A DNA stretch of 64,000 bases, taken from assembly GCA_965216205.1 (NCBI GenBank), contig OZ244139.1, positions 2,852,001 through 2,916,000 of the forward strand, written 5' to 3'. Both the position numbers and the translations under genes were made by a program. The notes beneath the pieces were generated by a model. It did no database searches and had not been told where the DNA came from. It worked only from the letters and a program-made list of their open reading frames with translations. This document shows, one piece after another, positions 1-8,513 of the stretch; position 1 is the first letter of the stretch, and each line of letters begins with the position of its first letter. Source of the DNA: CADEDH01 sp965216205 (GTDB taxonomy: Bacteria; Actinomycetota; Acidimicrobiia; Acidimicrobiales; SZUA-35).

Positions 1-701
1 CCCGTGATCGCCACGATGAACGCGATCCAGATCCAGTCGATCCCGTCCACCGCCCTGTAGTCGTCGAGGTCGCTCACCGCCAGCGTCCACGGGGTCACCG
101 CCAACGCAGCGAAGAGGCTGGTACCCGCCATCCACTCGACGGGGTCGAGATCGCCCACGGCGCTGCGGGCCTGTTTCGTCAGCACGAAGTAGGCGGTGAA
201 GGTGACCATCGCCACCACGGCATAGGCGACCCCGGCGGGGCTGGCGCCCACGTCGCCTCCGGCGCCCAGGATCACGACCGACGTGGCGGCGATGCCCACC
301 AGCGTCCACCCGACATGCCACATCCTGGGGCGCTCGCCGAGGAGCGGCCCGGCGACCAGGAGGATGAACCCCGGCTGCAGCGTGACCACGACGCTCAACA
401 CGGCGACCGTCGTGGACTGCAACGCGAGGAAGACGAACACGAGGTTGATGCCGAACGCCGCGCCGGGGAGCGCCGAGCGACGTGCGGTCGTCCACCGCAG
501 CCGACGGCCGCGGGCCGCCGACAGCAGCCACAGGATCGGGACCGAGATCCAGAAGCGGTAGAAGACGGCGATCACGGCCGGCGCCGTGATCAGCTTGGAG
601 ATCGGCGGACCGAGACCCCAGAACACGATCACCACAGCCAGCACGAGGCCCGGCGACACCCTCGGCGTCACGGGTGTCGGTCGAGGTGCGGTGAGGGTCA
701 C
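1..701 (-). CDS. EamA/DMT-superfamily transporter (3' end outside window)
   Basis: This is an inner-membrane permease of the drug/metabolite transporter type; the substrate cannot be told. The reverse strand reads from a GTG at 701 into about 233 residues of hydrophobic segments separated by short basic loops. Recognisable pieces are VIVFWGLGPPISK in the first helix, the FYRFW segment, VLSVVVTLQPGFILL and the PLLGERP loop that closes the first EamA repeat, followed by a second repeat beginning SPAGVAYAVVAM. The frame is still open at base 1, so the C-terminal part is missing. The GTG is preferred because the family N-terminus (short polar stretch, then helix 1) begins right after it. It lies downstream of the LiaF-C-like gene on the same strand, 85 bp away, and may be co-transcribed with it. 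Confidence 0.85.
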   Translation of the reverse strand, partial: MTLTAPRPTPVTPRVSPGLVLAVVIVFWGLGPPISKLITAPAVIAVFYRFWISVPILWLLSAARGRRLRWTTARRSALPGAAFGINLVFVFLALQSTTVAVLSVVVTLQPGFILLVAGPLLGERPRMWHVGWTLVGIAATSVVILGAGGDVGASPAGVAYAVVAMVTFTAYFVLTKQARSAVGDLDPVEWMAGTSLFAALAVTPWTLAVSDLDDYRAVDGIDWIWIAFIVAIT

Positions 702-786
702 CGGGGCAATCCTACGACCACCGACCGCTACGTAGATCTTGGAGCTCCCCGTTCAGGAGCGCGATCCCAGTTCCTTTGGCGACTGC

Positions 787-1254
787 TCAGAGTTCGTCGA
801 CCCCGATCCCGGCGGGGACGGGCTCCGACCCCTCGGTGGTCTCGTCGAGACCCTCGAGCCCGACCAACTCGACCGACCCGGGCGTCACGTCCTCCAGGCC
901 GAGATCGGCAGCGGTCCCGATGACCAGCTTGCCGACCACTGAGGTCCAGTCGATCTCGATCAGCGGCGGATCGTCCTCGTCCTCGAACTCGGCGACGTTG
1001 ACGTGGGAGGAGCTGAGCAACGACAGTCCCGACGGTCGAACCTCGACACCCGAGGGAACGACGACACGGATCGACCCGAGGAAGACCGACGCCTTGACCT
1101 TGGTGATCGGTTCGTCGATCTGGGCCTGCCGCAGATCGAGGCGACAGGTCCCGAGCGCGGCCACGATCGACATGCGGGGCCCGAGCCGCCAACGACCGAA
1201 ACGGCCGGTTCGACCCAAGATGGCGTGGACCTTGCTCGACCTTGCTTTGGCCAT
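787..1254 (-). CDS. LiaF C-terminal-like / cell-wall stress response domain protein
   Basis: A 155-residue protein with no clear membrane segment. The middle carries the pattern KASVFLGSIRVVVPSGVEV, which resembles the beta-helical repeat of the LiaF C-terminal (DUF2154-like) and DUF1707-associated domains, where a G-x-V-x-V-x-V-P-x-G-V signature repeats. An earlier piece, MSIVAALGTCRLDLRQAQID, fits the preceding strand of the same fold. The tail is acidic (EDEDDPP). The ATG at 1254 has a GGAG-type ribosome site about 7 nt upstream. Family members sense or modulate envelope stress, but here there is no adjacent LiaRS pair, so the role is unknown. The divergent neighbour is an MFS transporter. 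Confidence 0.6.
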   Translation of the reverse strand: MAKARSSKVHAILGRTGRFGRWRLGPRMSIVAALGTCRLDLRQAQIDEPITKVKASVFLGSIRVVVPSGVEVRPSGLSLLSSSHVNVAEFEDEDDPPLIEIDWTSVVGKLVIGTAADLGLEDVTPGSVELVGLEGLDETTEGSEPVPAGIGVDEL

Positions 1255-1380
1255 GGCGCGCTACTCCTCGATCCCGGCTCCCCTTCAGTCTCGGCAGCAC
1301 CGGCTGCGACATGAGTGCCGGCGCGGTCAGCGTGCGGATCGCCCGGCCGTCGACGGCGGAGTCTTACTTAGAGCTTGAAA

Positions 1381-1399
1381 GTATCTATCATGGTGCAAC
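1381..1399 (+). promoter_or_regulatory. Probable promoter of the MFS gene
   Basis: A TATCAT hexamer about 10 nt before the GTG at 1400 looks like a -10 box, with only a weak -35 (TCTTAC-like) upstream. The surrounding stretch is AT-richer than its neighbourhood. No ribosome site lies before the GTG, which would suit a nearly leaderless transcript. Confidence 0.35.
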
Positions 1400-2875
1400 G
1401 TGACCAGAGCTGACGCGGTGACCAGCCGCAACAGGAGGACAGACGCGGACCCGACGGCGACGCCGACGCCTTCGATCGATGATCGAGCGGCGGACGCCTA
1501 TCGCCGGAAGCTCCTCGGCGTCGTGATGCTGGCCGTGATGGCGTTCGGTTCGCTGATGACGATCGTCACGGTGTCGCTCGACGAGATCGCCGAGGACCTG
1601 GATTCCTCGCGGGCCACGCTCACCTGGATGATCACCGGGCTCATGCTCGCTGTCGCGGTCGTGACCCCGGTTGCCGGCAAGCTCGGCGACATCAAGGGCC
1701 ACCGTCGCATGTTCCTCCTCGGTCTCGCCGGCGGTGTCATCACCACGGGGTTGTCGGCGGTGGCCTGGGACGCGACATCGATGATCGCCTTCCGGGTGCT
1801 GTTCGGGGTGACGGGGGCCTTCGTGACCCCGAACGGGATGGCGCTGATGATGCACGCCTTCGGGCCGGAGCGGCGGGCCACCGCCATGGGGTGGTACCAG
1901 TTCGCCATGACGGGCGCCCCGACGATCGGCCTGGTCATCGGCGGGCCGATGATCGACGTCGTCGGCTGGCGGTGGATCTTCGTGGCGTTCGCCTCCGTGT
2001 CGGCGATCGCTCTCCTGGTCGGCTACCGCATGATCCAGCCGACCGAGCGTCAGGAAGGCGTGTCGATCGACTACCTCGGAGCGGCCACGCTCGCCGGTGC
2101 GGTCCTCGCCGGACTCCTCGCCCTGACGAGGGCCAGCGAGCGGATCGGCAGCCAGGGTGCGGCCGATGCGGTCGGCGACCCGATGACGCTCGTGCTCCTG
2201 GCCGTCAGCATCGTGGGGATCGCCGCCTTCGTCAGGGTCGAGCGTCGGGTCCCGCAACCGATGCTGCAGCTCCGCTACTTCGGCCGGCGGAACTTCACGT
2301 TGCCGATGGTGTCGAGCGCACTGGTGCAGTTCGCCTACATGGGGGGTTTCGTGGTCACCCCCGCCCTGCTCGGGTCGGTCTACGGCTACTCCATCAGCGC
2401 GATCGCCCTCATCCTGGCCCCCCGACCAGGGGCGTTCAGCATCGCATCGCCACTCGGGGGCTACCTCGCGTCGGCCATGGGCGAGCAGCGCCCAATCGTC
2501 CTGGGCGGGCTCTGCATGGTCGCGTCGATGGCAGCGTTCGCCCTGGCCGCCCGCCTCACGGGATCCACCGGACTGGCGGTCGTCATCGGCGGGCTGGTGC
2601 TGAGCGGCGTCTCCGCTGGGATCTCGCAGCCCGCGGTAGCGTCGATGATCGTCGGCGCGGTCGACGACCACGATGTCGGCATCGCGAACGGGATGGGCCA
2701 GCAGGTGATGATGATCGGCATCGTCAGCGGCATCCAGACCATGAACGTCTTCCTGGGCGACGACACATCGATCGAGCGGTTCACGGCGACCTTCGCGTTC
2801 GGCGGTGTCGTCGCCGCGCTCGGAACGCTGGCAGCGCTCAACGCCCGAGCAGCACCGGTCGCCGCCCACCGCTGA
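1400..2875 (+). CDS. MFS transporter, DHA2-like (14-helix) drug/metabolite exporter
   Basis: A 491-residue major facilitator. After a 35-residue polar N-terminus the first helix begins at LLGVVMLAVMAFGSLM. Motif A between helices 2 and 3 reads GKLGDIKGHRRMF, and the motif C-like segment GAPTIGLVIGGPMID follows helix 5, as in proton-driven drug antiporters. Length and the number of hydrophobic segments fit the 14-helix DHA2 group (EmrB/QacA type). The substrate is unknown. The GTG at 1400 is used because an ATG at 1390 is out of frame. The following gene starts 93 bp downstream with its own strong ribosome site. Confidence 0.85.
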   Translation: MTRADAVTSRNRRTDADPTATPTPSIDDRAADAYRRKLLGVVMLAVMAFGSLMTIVTVSLDEIAEDLDSSRATLTWMITGLMLAVAVVTPVAGKLGDIKGHRRMFLLGLAGGVITTGLSAVAWDATSMIAFRVLFGVTGAFVTPNGMALMMHAFGPERRATAMGWYQFAMTGAPTIGLVIGGPMIDVVGWRWIFVAFASVSAIALLVGYRMIQPTERQEGVSIDYLGAATLAGAVLAGLLALTRASERIGSQGAADAVGDPMTLVLLAVSIVGIAAFVRVERRVPQPMLQLRYFGRRNFTLPMVSSALVQFAYMGGFVVTPALLGSVYGYSISAIALILAPRPGAFSIASPLGGYLASAMGEQRPIVLGGLCMVASMAAFALAARLTGSTGLAVVIGGLVLSGVSAGISQPAVASMIVGAVDDHDVGIANGMGQQVMMIGIVSGIQTMNVFLGDDTSIERFTATFAFGGVVAALGTLAALNARAAPVAAHR

Positions 2876-2953
2876 TCGTTCGACAGGCACGTCGGGCGGC
2901 GGAGAACTACGCTCGACCGCTACGTGGCGCCGGGCAACGTCCACGACAGAGCG

Positions 2954-2960
2954 AAGGAGG
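2954..2960 (+). promoter_or_regulatory. Strong Shine-Dalgarno that sets the start of the next gene
   Basis: AAGGAGG sits 8 nt before the ATG at 2969. It decides against an in-frame upstream start at 2924, which has no such site. Confidence 0.75.
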
Positions 2961-2968
2961 AGTGCTGC

Positions 2969-3430
2969 ATGCCGCCGGCAGAGGCTGACCACATCGAAGC
3001 GGCACGGGTGCGGCGCGAGGCGCTTCATCAGGCGCTGGTCGGGCTGGAGGACGCGCTGTCGACCGCCATCGGCGATGGGGAGCGCTGGCGGCTCCGGGTC
3101 GCGATGGCCGTCGACTACGCCGCCAACCGGATCGACGAGCACATCGCACAGTCGGAGGCCCCCGACGGCCTGTTGGCCGAGGTGTCGGCGAACGCACCGC
3201 GGCTCGCCAAGCGGGTGACCGCGCTGCGTGACGACCACGATGATCTCGAGACCGAGGTGAACGGCCTCCGGACCGCCCTCTCGGCAGTGGACGATGCCGC
3301 CGATGCGACCAGGTACGAGGAGATCCGGAACCAGGCCATGGCCTTCCTCGGACGACTCGCCCGTCACCGCCAGCAGGGCGCCGACCTCGTGTACGAGGCC
3401 TACCAGGTCGACATCGGCGACTCCCACTGA
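2969..3430 (+). CDS. Hemerythrin-like four-helix protein
   Basis: A 153-residue, wholly helical, charged protein. Spaced histidines and acidic residues follow the hemerythrin HHE pattern: ADHIEAAR, EALHQAL, RIDEHIAQSEA, LRDDHDDLETEV, and a C-terminal LARHRQQGADLVYEAY. The last motif is typical of actinobacterial hemerythrin-like proteins. If the diiron site is intact it could bind oxygen or NO or protect iron-sulphur enzymes. No membrane segment or signal peptide is visible. It lies 14 bp ahead of the crotonase gene and probably belongs to the same operon. A plain helical-bundle protein of unknown function remains possible. Confidence 0.55.
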   Translation: MPPAEADHIEAARVRREALHQALVGLEDALSTAIGDGERWRLRVAMAVDYAANRIDEHIAQSEAPDGLLAEVSANAPRLAKRVTALRDDHDDLETEVNGLRTALSAVDDAADATRYEEIRNQAMAFLGRLARHRQQGADLVYEAYQVDIGDSH

Positions 3431-3444
3431 GCCCGACTCGCCCG

Positions 3445-4245
3445 ATGGACTACGAATTCTTCCGCTACGACCTCCCCCGCCCCCACGTGGCCTGGGTCAC
3501 GATCGACCGGCCGGAGGTGGCGAATGCGGTGCACACGCCAGCCCATGTCGAGTGGAGCGCCATCCTCGACCGGATCGCCGCCGACGACGACATCTGGCTC
3601 GCCGTCATCACCGGCGCCGGTGACCGATCCTTCTGTGCCGGCCGTGACCTGAAGCACCTGTCGGCCGTGCAGCAGGCGGGGCCCGAGGCCGTCCGGGAAA
3701 ACAACGAAGCGATGGCGGGCGTGACCCGCCTCGTCGATCGGCACGACTTCCCCAAGCCGCTGGTCGCCAGGGTCAACGGCGCCGCGAGGGGCGGCGGGTT
3801 CGAGGTTGCGCTGGCCTGCGATCTCGTCGTGGCCGCCGAGCACGCCACGTTCGGCCTGCCGGAACCCCGCCGCGGCATCTACGCCGGCGGCGGAGGGGTG
3901 CACCGCCTTCCCCGCCAGATGCCGCTCAAGCTGGCGATGGAGTACCTCCTGACGGGACGGACCATGACCGCCGACGAGGCGCTCGCCCACGGGCTCGTCA
4001 ATCGGGTGGCACCGCTCGCCGAGCTCGACCGGGCGGTTGACGAGCTCGTCGACGAGATCATGCTCTGCGCCCCGCTGTCGGTCAGAGCCACGAAACAGGC
4101 CGCGATGCGTGGCCTCGAGACCGGTCTCGGCGACGCACTCGGCGCCCGCTACCCGGCCGTGATCGACATGATGAGCAGCGACGACGCGAAGGAGGGCCCC
4201 CTCGCGTTCGCCGAGAGACGAGCACCGAACTGGAGTGGCCGATGA
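3445..4245 (+). CDS. Enoyl-CoA hydratase/isomerase (crotonase) family protein
   Basis: A 266-residue crotonase-fold enzyme acting on an acyl-CoA thioester. The first oxyanion-hole region is GDRSFCAGRDLKHL and the second is NGAARGGGFEVALACD. The helix carrying the usual first catalytic glutamate reads FGLPEPRRG, so that Glu is present. The second catalytic Glu of classical hydratases falls in YAGGGGVHRLPR and is replaced by small residues. The enzyme may therefore be an isomerase, a dehydratase or another crotonase variant rather than a classical hydratase. It overlaps the next gene by four bases (ATGA), which suggests translational coupling to the flavin oxidoreductase. Confidence 0.85.
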   Translation: MDYEFFRYDLPRPHVAWVTIDRPEVANAVHTPAHVEWSAILDRIAADDDIWLAVITGAGDRSFCAGRDLKHLSAVQQAGPEAVRENNEAMAGVTRLVDRHDFPKPLVARVNGAARGGGFEVALACDLVVAAEHATFGLPEPRRGIYAGGGGVHRLPRQMPLKLAMEYLLTGRTMTADEALAHGLVNRVAPLAELDRAVDELVDEIMLCAPLSVRATKQAAMRGLETGLGDALGARYPAVIDMMSSDDAKEGPLAFAERRAPNWSGR

Positions 4246-5243
4246 CGAGACAACCGCTCCGCTTCGGCGTGATGTACGACTGCCGACGCCACCCGGAGAC
4301 CGAGACACCGATGGCCGACGTGTACCGGCAGACCATCGAGCAGGCGGTGCTCGCCGACCAGCTCGGCTTCGATCACGTGTGGTTCACCGAGCACCACTTC
4401 CTCGACGACGGCTACCTGCCGTCGTTCCAGCCGATGGCAGGAGCGATCGCGTCGCGAACCGAGCGGATCAGGATCTCCACCGACATCGCGCTCGTCCCGC
4501 TCTACCACCCCGTGCGGCTGGCAGAGGATCTCGCCGTGCTCGACAACATCAGCGGCGGCAGGATGGAGTTCGGCATCGGCATGGGCTACGTGCCCTCGGA
4601 GTTCGCCGCGTTCGGGGTACCGCTGAAGAACCGGGTCTCGATGACCGAGGAGGCGATCGACATCCTCCGACTCGCCTGGGCCGACGGACCGTTCAGCTAC
4701 GACGGCAAGCGGTACCAGCTCGACGACGTCGACGTGCATCCCAAGCCCGTCCAGGACGGCGGACCGCCACTGTGGATCGCGGCGATGAGCGAGGCGGGAG
4801 CGAACCGGGCGGCGCGCTTCGGAACGAACCTGCTGCCGCAGGGCCAGCGGGCCGAGGTGCTCGATCCATGGCGGGAGGCCGTCGCGGCCGATGGCAGGGA
4901 CCCCGACAGCTTCCGCGTCGGCATCATCCGCTCGGTGTACGTCACCGACGACCGCGAACGGGACTGGCCGATCATCCGCCGAGCCGAGCGCTACCGCATG
5001 AGCATCTACAACCGGTTCATGGCCGAGACCCCCGACGACTACGGGTGGGGCGCCGCGGGTGGCATCCCGCAGAGCGTGATCGTCGGCACCGCCGACGAGT
5101 GTGTGGCCGAGCTCCGGTCGTTCGTCGACACGTTCGGGATCACCGACATCGCCTCGTCGGGGCTTCCACCCGGGGTCGACGAGGAATGGGCGAACCGGAA
5201 CATCGAGCGACTCGCCACCGAGGTGCTCCCCGCCCTCCGGTGA
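4242..5243 (+). CDS. LLM-class (luciferase-like) flavin-dependent oxidoreductase
   Basis: A 333-residue TIM-barrel protein of the bacterial luciferase family. Recognisable elements are the N-terminal strand RFGVMYDC, the FDHVWFTEHHF segment of strand 2, RIRISTDIALVPLYHPVRLAEDLAVLD across strands 3 and 4 (abridged here as its ends), and GRMEFGIGMGYVPSEFAAFG after it. The family uses FMN or F420 to oxidise or hydroxylate small molecules; which cofactor applies cannot be decided from sequence alone. The start codon overlaps the crotonase stop. With the crotonase it could form a short degradation pathway, but the substrate is unknown. Confidence 0.85.
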   Translation: MTRQPLRFGVMYDCRRHPETETPMADVYRQTIEQAVLADQLGFDHVWFTEHHFLDDGYLPSFQPMAGAIASRTERIRISTDIALVPLYHPVRLAEDLAVLDNISGGRMEFGIGMGYVPSEFAAFGVPLKNRVSMTEEAIDILRLAWADGPFSYDGKRYQLDDVDVHPKPVQDGGPPLWIAAMSEAGANRAARFGTNLLPQGQRAEVLDPWREAVAADGRDPDSFRVGIIRSVYVTDDRERDWPIIRRAERYRMSIYNRFMAETPDDYGWGAAGGIPQSVIVGTADECVAELRSFVDTFGITDIASSGLPPGVDEEWANRNIERLATEVLPALR

Positions 5244-5269
5244 GCGGCCAGCGACCTCCGTCCACGAAG

Positions 5270-5275
5270 TAGAAT
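5270..5275 (+). promoter_or_regulatory. -10 box for a leaderless transcript
   Basis: TAGAAT lies 6 nt before the GTG at 5282, the spacing expected if transcription starts on the start codon. No ribosome site is present. Confidence 0.55.
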
Positions 5276-5281
5276 GCGGCC

Positions 5282-6091
5282 GTGCCAGCCGACACCGACC
5301 CGTCACCGACCGATGCCTTCCGAGCGCTCCACGCCGAAGGGACCTTCCTGATCCCGAACCCGTGGGACGTCGGGTCGGCCCGCTACCTGGCGTGGCGGGG
5401 CGTGCAGGCGCTCGCCACGACAAGCTCCGGCTTCGCAGCGACACTCGGCCGGCTCGATCAGCAGACCACGCGCGACGAGCTCGTCGCCCACGTCGCGGCC
5501 ATCACCGCCGCGGTCGACATCCCGGTGAACGTCGACGCCGAACGCTGCTTCGCCGAGGATCAGGCCGGCGTCGCCACCACCGTCCGCCTCCTGGCCGAGG
5601 TCGGGGCGGCCGGCTGCTCCATCGAGGACTACGACCCGGCGACCGGTGAGATCGACGAGCTGCCGGCAGCCCTCGACCGGGTGTCGGCGGCGGCCGCCGA
5701 GGCTGCGGAGCACGGGCTCGTGCTGACCGCCCGCACCGAGCGACACCTCTACGGAGCGAGCGACGTCGACACCACCATCGAGCGGCTGGTGGCCTTCCGC
5801 GACGCCGGGGCGGAGGTGCTCTACGCGCCGGGCCTCCGCGATCTCGACGAGATCGGACGGGTCGTCGACGAGGTGGGGGCGCCGATCAACGTGCTCGCCT
5901 GGCCCGACGGTCCGTCGATCCCGGAGCTGGCCTCGGTCGGTGTTCGCCGGGTGTCGACGGGCGGAGCGCTCGCCTGGGCTGCCCTCGGTGGCCTCAAGCG
6001 AGCGGTCGACGAGCTGCTCGACACCGGCACCTCGGCCTATATGGCCGACTCGTTGCCGGCGCGAGATCGCAACGCCGCCCTCGGCGGCTGA
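5282..6091 (+). CDS. Isocitrate lyase/PEP mutase family protein
   Basis: A 269-residue alpha/beta-barrel protein of the isocitrate lyase/phosphoenolpyruvate mutase superfamily. FLIPNPWDVGSARYLAWRG, PVNVDAERCFAE and GAAGCSIEDYDP are the metal- and phosphate-site motifs of the short (about 260-residue) members such as carboxyphosphonoenolpyruvate mutase-like and oxaloacetate-decarboxylase-like proteins. The isocitrate lyase KKCGH signature is absent, so it is not a glyoxylate-cycle isocitrate lyase. Members cleave or form C-C or C-P bonds of 2-oxo acids. The gene has its own leaderless-type promoter and is followed 15 bp later by the DinB-like gene. Confidence 0.75.
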   Translation: MPADTDPSPTDAFRALHAEGTFLIPNPWDVGSARYLAWRGVQALATTSSGFAATLGRLDQQTTRDELVAHVAAITAAVDIPVNVDAERCFAEDQAGVATTVRLLAEVGAAGCSIEDYDPATGEIDELPAALDRVSAAAAEAAEHGLVLTARTERHLYGASDVDTTIERLVAFRDAGAEVLYAPGLRDLDEIGRVVDEVGAPINVLAWPDGPSIPELASVGVRRVSTGGALAWAALGGLKRAVDELLDTGTSAYMADSLPARDRNAALGG

Positions 6092-6106
6092 CCGGGGAGC
6101 GCGCCG

Positions 6107-6835
6107 ATGGCACCGACCGACCCCGCGGTGACCGAGATGCCCGCCGACGAGGCGACCGGCATCATGCCCACCTATCGCCTGCTCGTGGGCTGGCTCGACG
6201 CCGAGCTCGACGGCCTCGACGACCCCCAGCTCGACTTCGACGACCAGCACCCGGACCGGGAGTGGATGTGGTGGTCGATCCGCCGGCAGGTCTCGCACAT
6301 GGCGTGGGACTCGCTGATCTTCCCCCGCCGGCGCTGCGCGCCGCTGCTGTGGCCCGATGGCGAGATACCCGAGCCGATCGACTGGGACGACCATCGGCTC
6401 GGGCCGCGGGCGAGGTGGGACCGGGTGCTCGACGAGGACCGCTACTGGGCGATCCCCGACCTCCGGGCCAAGCTGGATGTCGGGATCGGCTGGCTGACCC
6501 GGGTCGTGGAGGACACGCCGATCGACGTGCTGCGCACCATGACCGAGTCGGTTCACGGCACCCCGTTCTGGGCCTACGTGATCCAGACCCTCCCCCGGGG
6601 CGCAGGCCTGGTCGACGACCCGCCAGCCCACATCCGCTACACCCTCGAAGCGTCGCTGTGGATGGTGTTCTACGAGCTGCTCACCCACATCCGGACGGTG
6701 CAACGACTCAAGCTGGCCCAGGACATCGCCCTCGCGGTGGAGCTGCCGAGGGTCGGCTACCTCCGACTCCCCGAGTACTGGGGCGAGACCGACGCGAACG
6801 GCCCGGGAATGGACCGACTCCCCACCTCGTCCTAG
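6107..6835 (+). CDS. DinB-like (YfiT superfamily) protein
   Basis: A 242-residue helical protein. SIRRQVSHMAWDSLIFPRRR near residue 65 and YELLTHIRTVQRLK near residue 190 place histidines as in the DinB/YfiT four-helix metal-binding fold. In actinobacteria such proteins are often thiol-dependent transferases or of unknown role. It follows the PEP-mutase-family gene by 15 bp and is likely co-transcribed. No signal peptide or membrane segment is visible. Function is not determinable from sequence. Confidence 0.5.
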   Translation: MAPTDPAVTEMPADEATGIMPTYRLLVGWLDAELDGLDDPQLDFDDQHPDREWMWWSIRRQVSHMAWDSLIFPRRRCAPLLWPDGEIPEPIDWDDHRLGPRARWDRVLDEDRYWAIPDLRAKLDVGIGWLTRVVEDTPIDVLRTMTESVHGTPFWAYVIQTLPRGAGLVDDPPAHIRYTLEASLWMVFYELLTHIRTVQRLKLAQDIALAVELPRVGYLRLPEYWGETDANGPGMDRLPTSS

Positions 6836-6884
6836 GCGCGGTCAGAGGCGCGCCGTCGGACCGACCGAGGCGGGAGAGGAGCGC

Positions 6885-8111
6885 TTAGCGGCCGACGGCG
6901 GTCGTCGTCGAAGCGCCGGCCGAGGAGGCCACGTCCATGGCATCGTCGGCCCATCTCGTCGCTTCCAGATAGAGCCGAGCGATACGAGCTGCAACCAAGC
7001 CCTCCTTGTCGAAACGACGGGGAATCCCGTCCTCCAACAACTCGACCGTCTGCAGCGCACGACCGTACGGCCCCTCTCTCGTCTCGAGCCCTTCCTTCAA
7101 CTCGTGGGTGAGGGGGAGCGTCTCGATGATCTCCGCCATGGGAGCGCCCATGACGGCGTCCATCAACGACAGCAGGCCGGCCGTGAAGAACGCCTCGGGG
7201 GGTGCCATCCCCCCTTCGCGGGCGTAGAGCTCACAGAACTTCGCTCGAACGAACATGTCGCGCAGCAGCTCTGGAACCGCTCCGTCCAGTTTGGCGAGGG
7301 CGAGCAACGTCACCCACGACTTGATTCGTTCCCTACCGACGAGGACCACTGCGTGACGAATCGACTCGATCTCGTGCGACAGGCCGCTGAGCGGCGAGTT
7401 GACGAAGCGCAGGATGCGGAGGCTCAACGCCGGATCGATCGTGATGGCCCGCTCGAGATCGTCGACCGTGCTGGTCGGGTCGGACAGCTTCGCCAGCAGG
7501 TCCAGCACCGCGGCTCGATTCGCTTCCAGCCGGCGCCCGGAGATCACCTTGGGGCTCCGAAGGAACGTCCCGTGGAAGAGCTCGAAGCCGATGGCGTCGA
7601 GCTCGTGCCGCCGCTCCATGCTGTCCACGAGCGCCGCAATCCGCATGAGCCGAAGTCCCGCCAGAGCCGCTACCTCCTCCCCGAGCGAATCGATGTCGAT
7701 CCGGCGGGTGTCGAAGAGGACCGCGTCGACCTCTGTTGCGAGCTGAGCGGCGGGCGCCCTGGACGAATAGCCCCAGATGGCGGTGGCGAATCCGTTTGCC
7801 TTGAGCATGCGGAGTCCGTCGAGTGCGACCGCGGTCGGTCGAAGCGACGCCGGCAGGACCAGTACGGATTGACCAGGGACGAGTGCGACCAACTCGGGGC
7901 GGACCAGGAACTCGTCGCTGACATTGATGTACGTGGTGTGCCGGCCTGCGATCTTCTCGATGCCCAAGTCCACGAATGCGTCGACGATGAGCTGTGAGCT
8001 GGTCACCGTCGTGTCATCGGGACCGTTGGAGGTCCGGCGAGCCAGCAGATGATAGGCGTGCAGGCCGTGATTGCGATCGAGGATCGGTAGGCGCCCGATG
8101 GCGTACTTCAT
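6885..8111 (-). CDS. EAL-like plus HDOD domain signalling protein
   Basis: A 408-residue cytoplasmic protein. It begins MKYAIGRLPILDRNHGLHAY, the form of EAL domains in YuxH-type proteins, and continues through a barrel of about 190 residues in which the catalytic EAL triad and metal ligands are not retained. The C-terminal half is an HDOD domain (KLSDPTSTVDDLERAI, LSLRILRFVNSP, IRHAVVLVGRERIKSWV). Such EAL-HDOD proteins usually sense or relay cyclic-di-GMP or act as scaffolds rather than cut it. The ATG at 8111 is chosen because a GAAGGGA ribosome site lies upstream and homology begins there; a longer frame to 8240 exists but encodes an Arg-rich, unlikely extension. Confidence 0.8.
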   Translation of the reverse strand: MKYAIGRLPILDRNHGLHAYHLLARRTSNGPDDTTVTSSQLIVDAFVDLGIEKIAGRHTTYINVSDEFLVRPELVALVPGQSVLVLPASLRPTAVALDGLRMLKANGFATAIWGYSSRAPAAQLATEVDAVLFDTRRIDIDSLGEEVAALAGLRLMRIAALVDSMERRHELDAIGFELFHGTFLRSPKVISGRRLEANRAAVLDLLAKLSDPTSTVDDLERAITIDPALSLRILRFVNSPLSGLSHEIESIRHAVVLVGRERIKSWVTLLALAKLDGAVPELLRDMFVRAKFCELYAREGGMAPPEAFFTAGLLSLMDAVMGAPMAEIIETLPLTHELKEGLETREGPYGRALQTVELLEDGIPRRFDKEGLVAARIARLYLEATRWADDAMDVASSAGASTTTAVGR

Positions 8112-8253
8112 GTGGCTGCGGTGTCCCTTCTCTGCCGTGCCCTCGACTATGTGGTCGACGGATGAACGACAGACTTGACCAGAACACGCCCAGCGCCTGG
8201 CACGCCCGGACCGAAAAAGCGTGACGATTCGCCTCGCCACCGGGGGGAGCAGC

Positions 8254-8513
8254 TAGCCTGGAGGGACACGAGGCGCGACGTGTCTCGTACGGAACGCTGA
8301 ATCCGAGCGTCGGTTCCGACGGCTGGTTCCCAGAACCGGTGATGGAGCCCTGGTTCCGAGCAGGTCCGATCACCTCGCGGAGGTTTACCGCCCAGGTGAT
8401 CCGGACGAGCGCATGCTCGAACCGATCGAGAACCGGCGTTCACAGGCGAGCAGTCGAGTGGATCGACCAACGGTGGCGGGTCCGCTCGACCGAGTCCAGG
8501 AACGGAGAGAACG
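8254..8513 (+). promoter_or_regulatory. Structured 5' leader of the SNF2 helicase gene with its promoter
   Basis: TAGCCT at 8254-8259 looks like a -10 box, placing the transcript start near 8266 and leaving a leader of about 245 nt. I can draw five successive hairpins in it. The first is GACACG/CGTGTC (8265-8284). The second is CGGAAC with inner GCT, paired to AGC and GTTCCG (8290-8318). The third is GGCT-GGTTC paired to GAACC and AGCC (8321-8349). The fourth is a 12-bp stem with one bulged C (8364-8375 with 8394-8406) enclosing GCGG/CCGC. The fifth is CGAGC/GCTCG (8406-8419). No known riboswitch consensus was recognised. GC-rich DNA folds easily, so only the fourth stem is striking by itself. 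Confidence 0.35.

Noticed and set aside
1388..3427. Long open frames antisense to real genes (minus strand 1388-3427 and 57838-60333; plus strand 29271-30812)
   Set aside because: They are Arg/His/Asp-rich products of high-GC codon bias opposite well-recognised proteins (MFS, GltB, SARP) and show no family motifs.
8290..8420. SNF2 leader as a ydaO/c-di-AMP, c-di-GMP, glycine, TPP or cobalamin riboswitch, or as SRP RNA
   Set aside because: A short stretch (CGCTGAATCC...GAGCG) recalls ydaO, but the other conserved ydaO segments are absent, and none of the other consensus elements was found.
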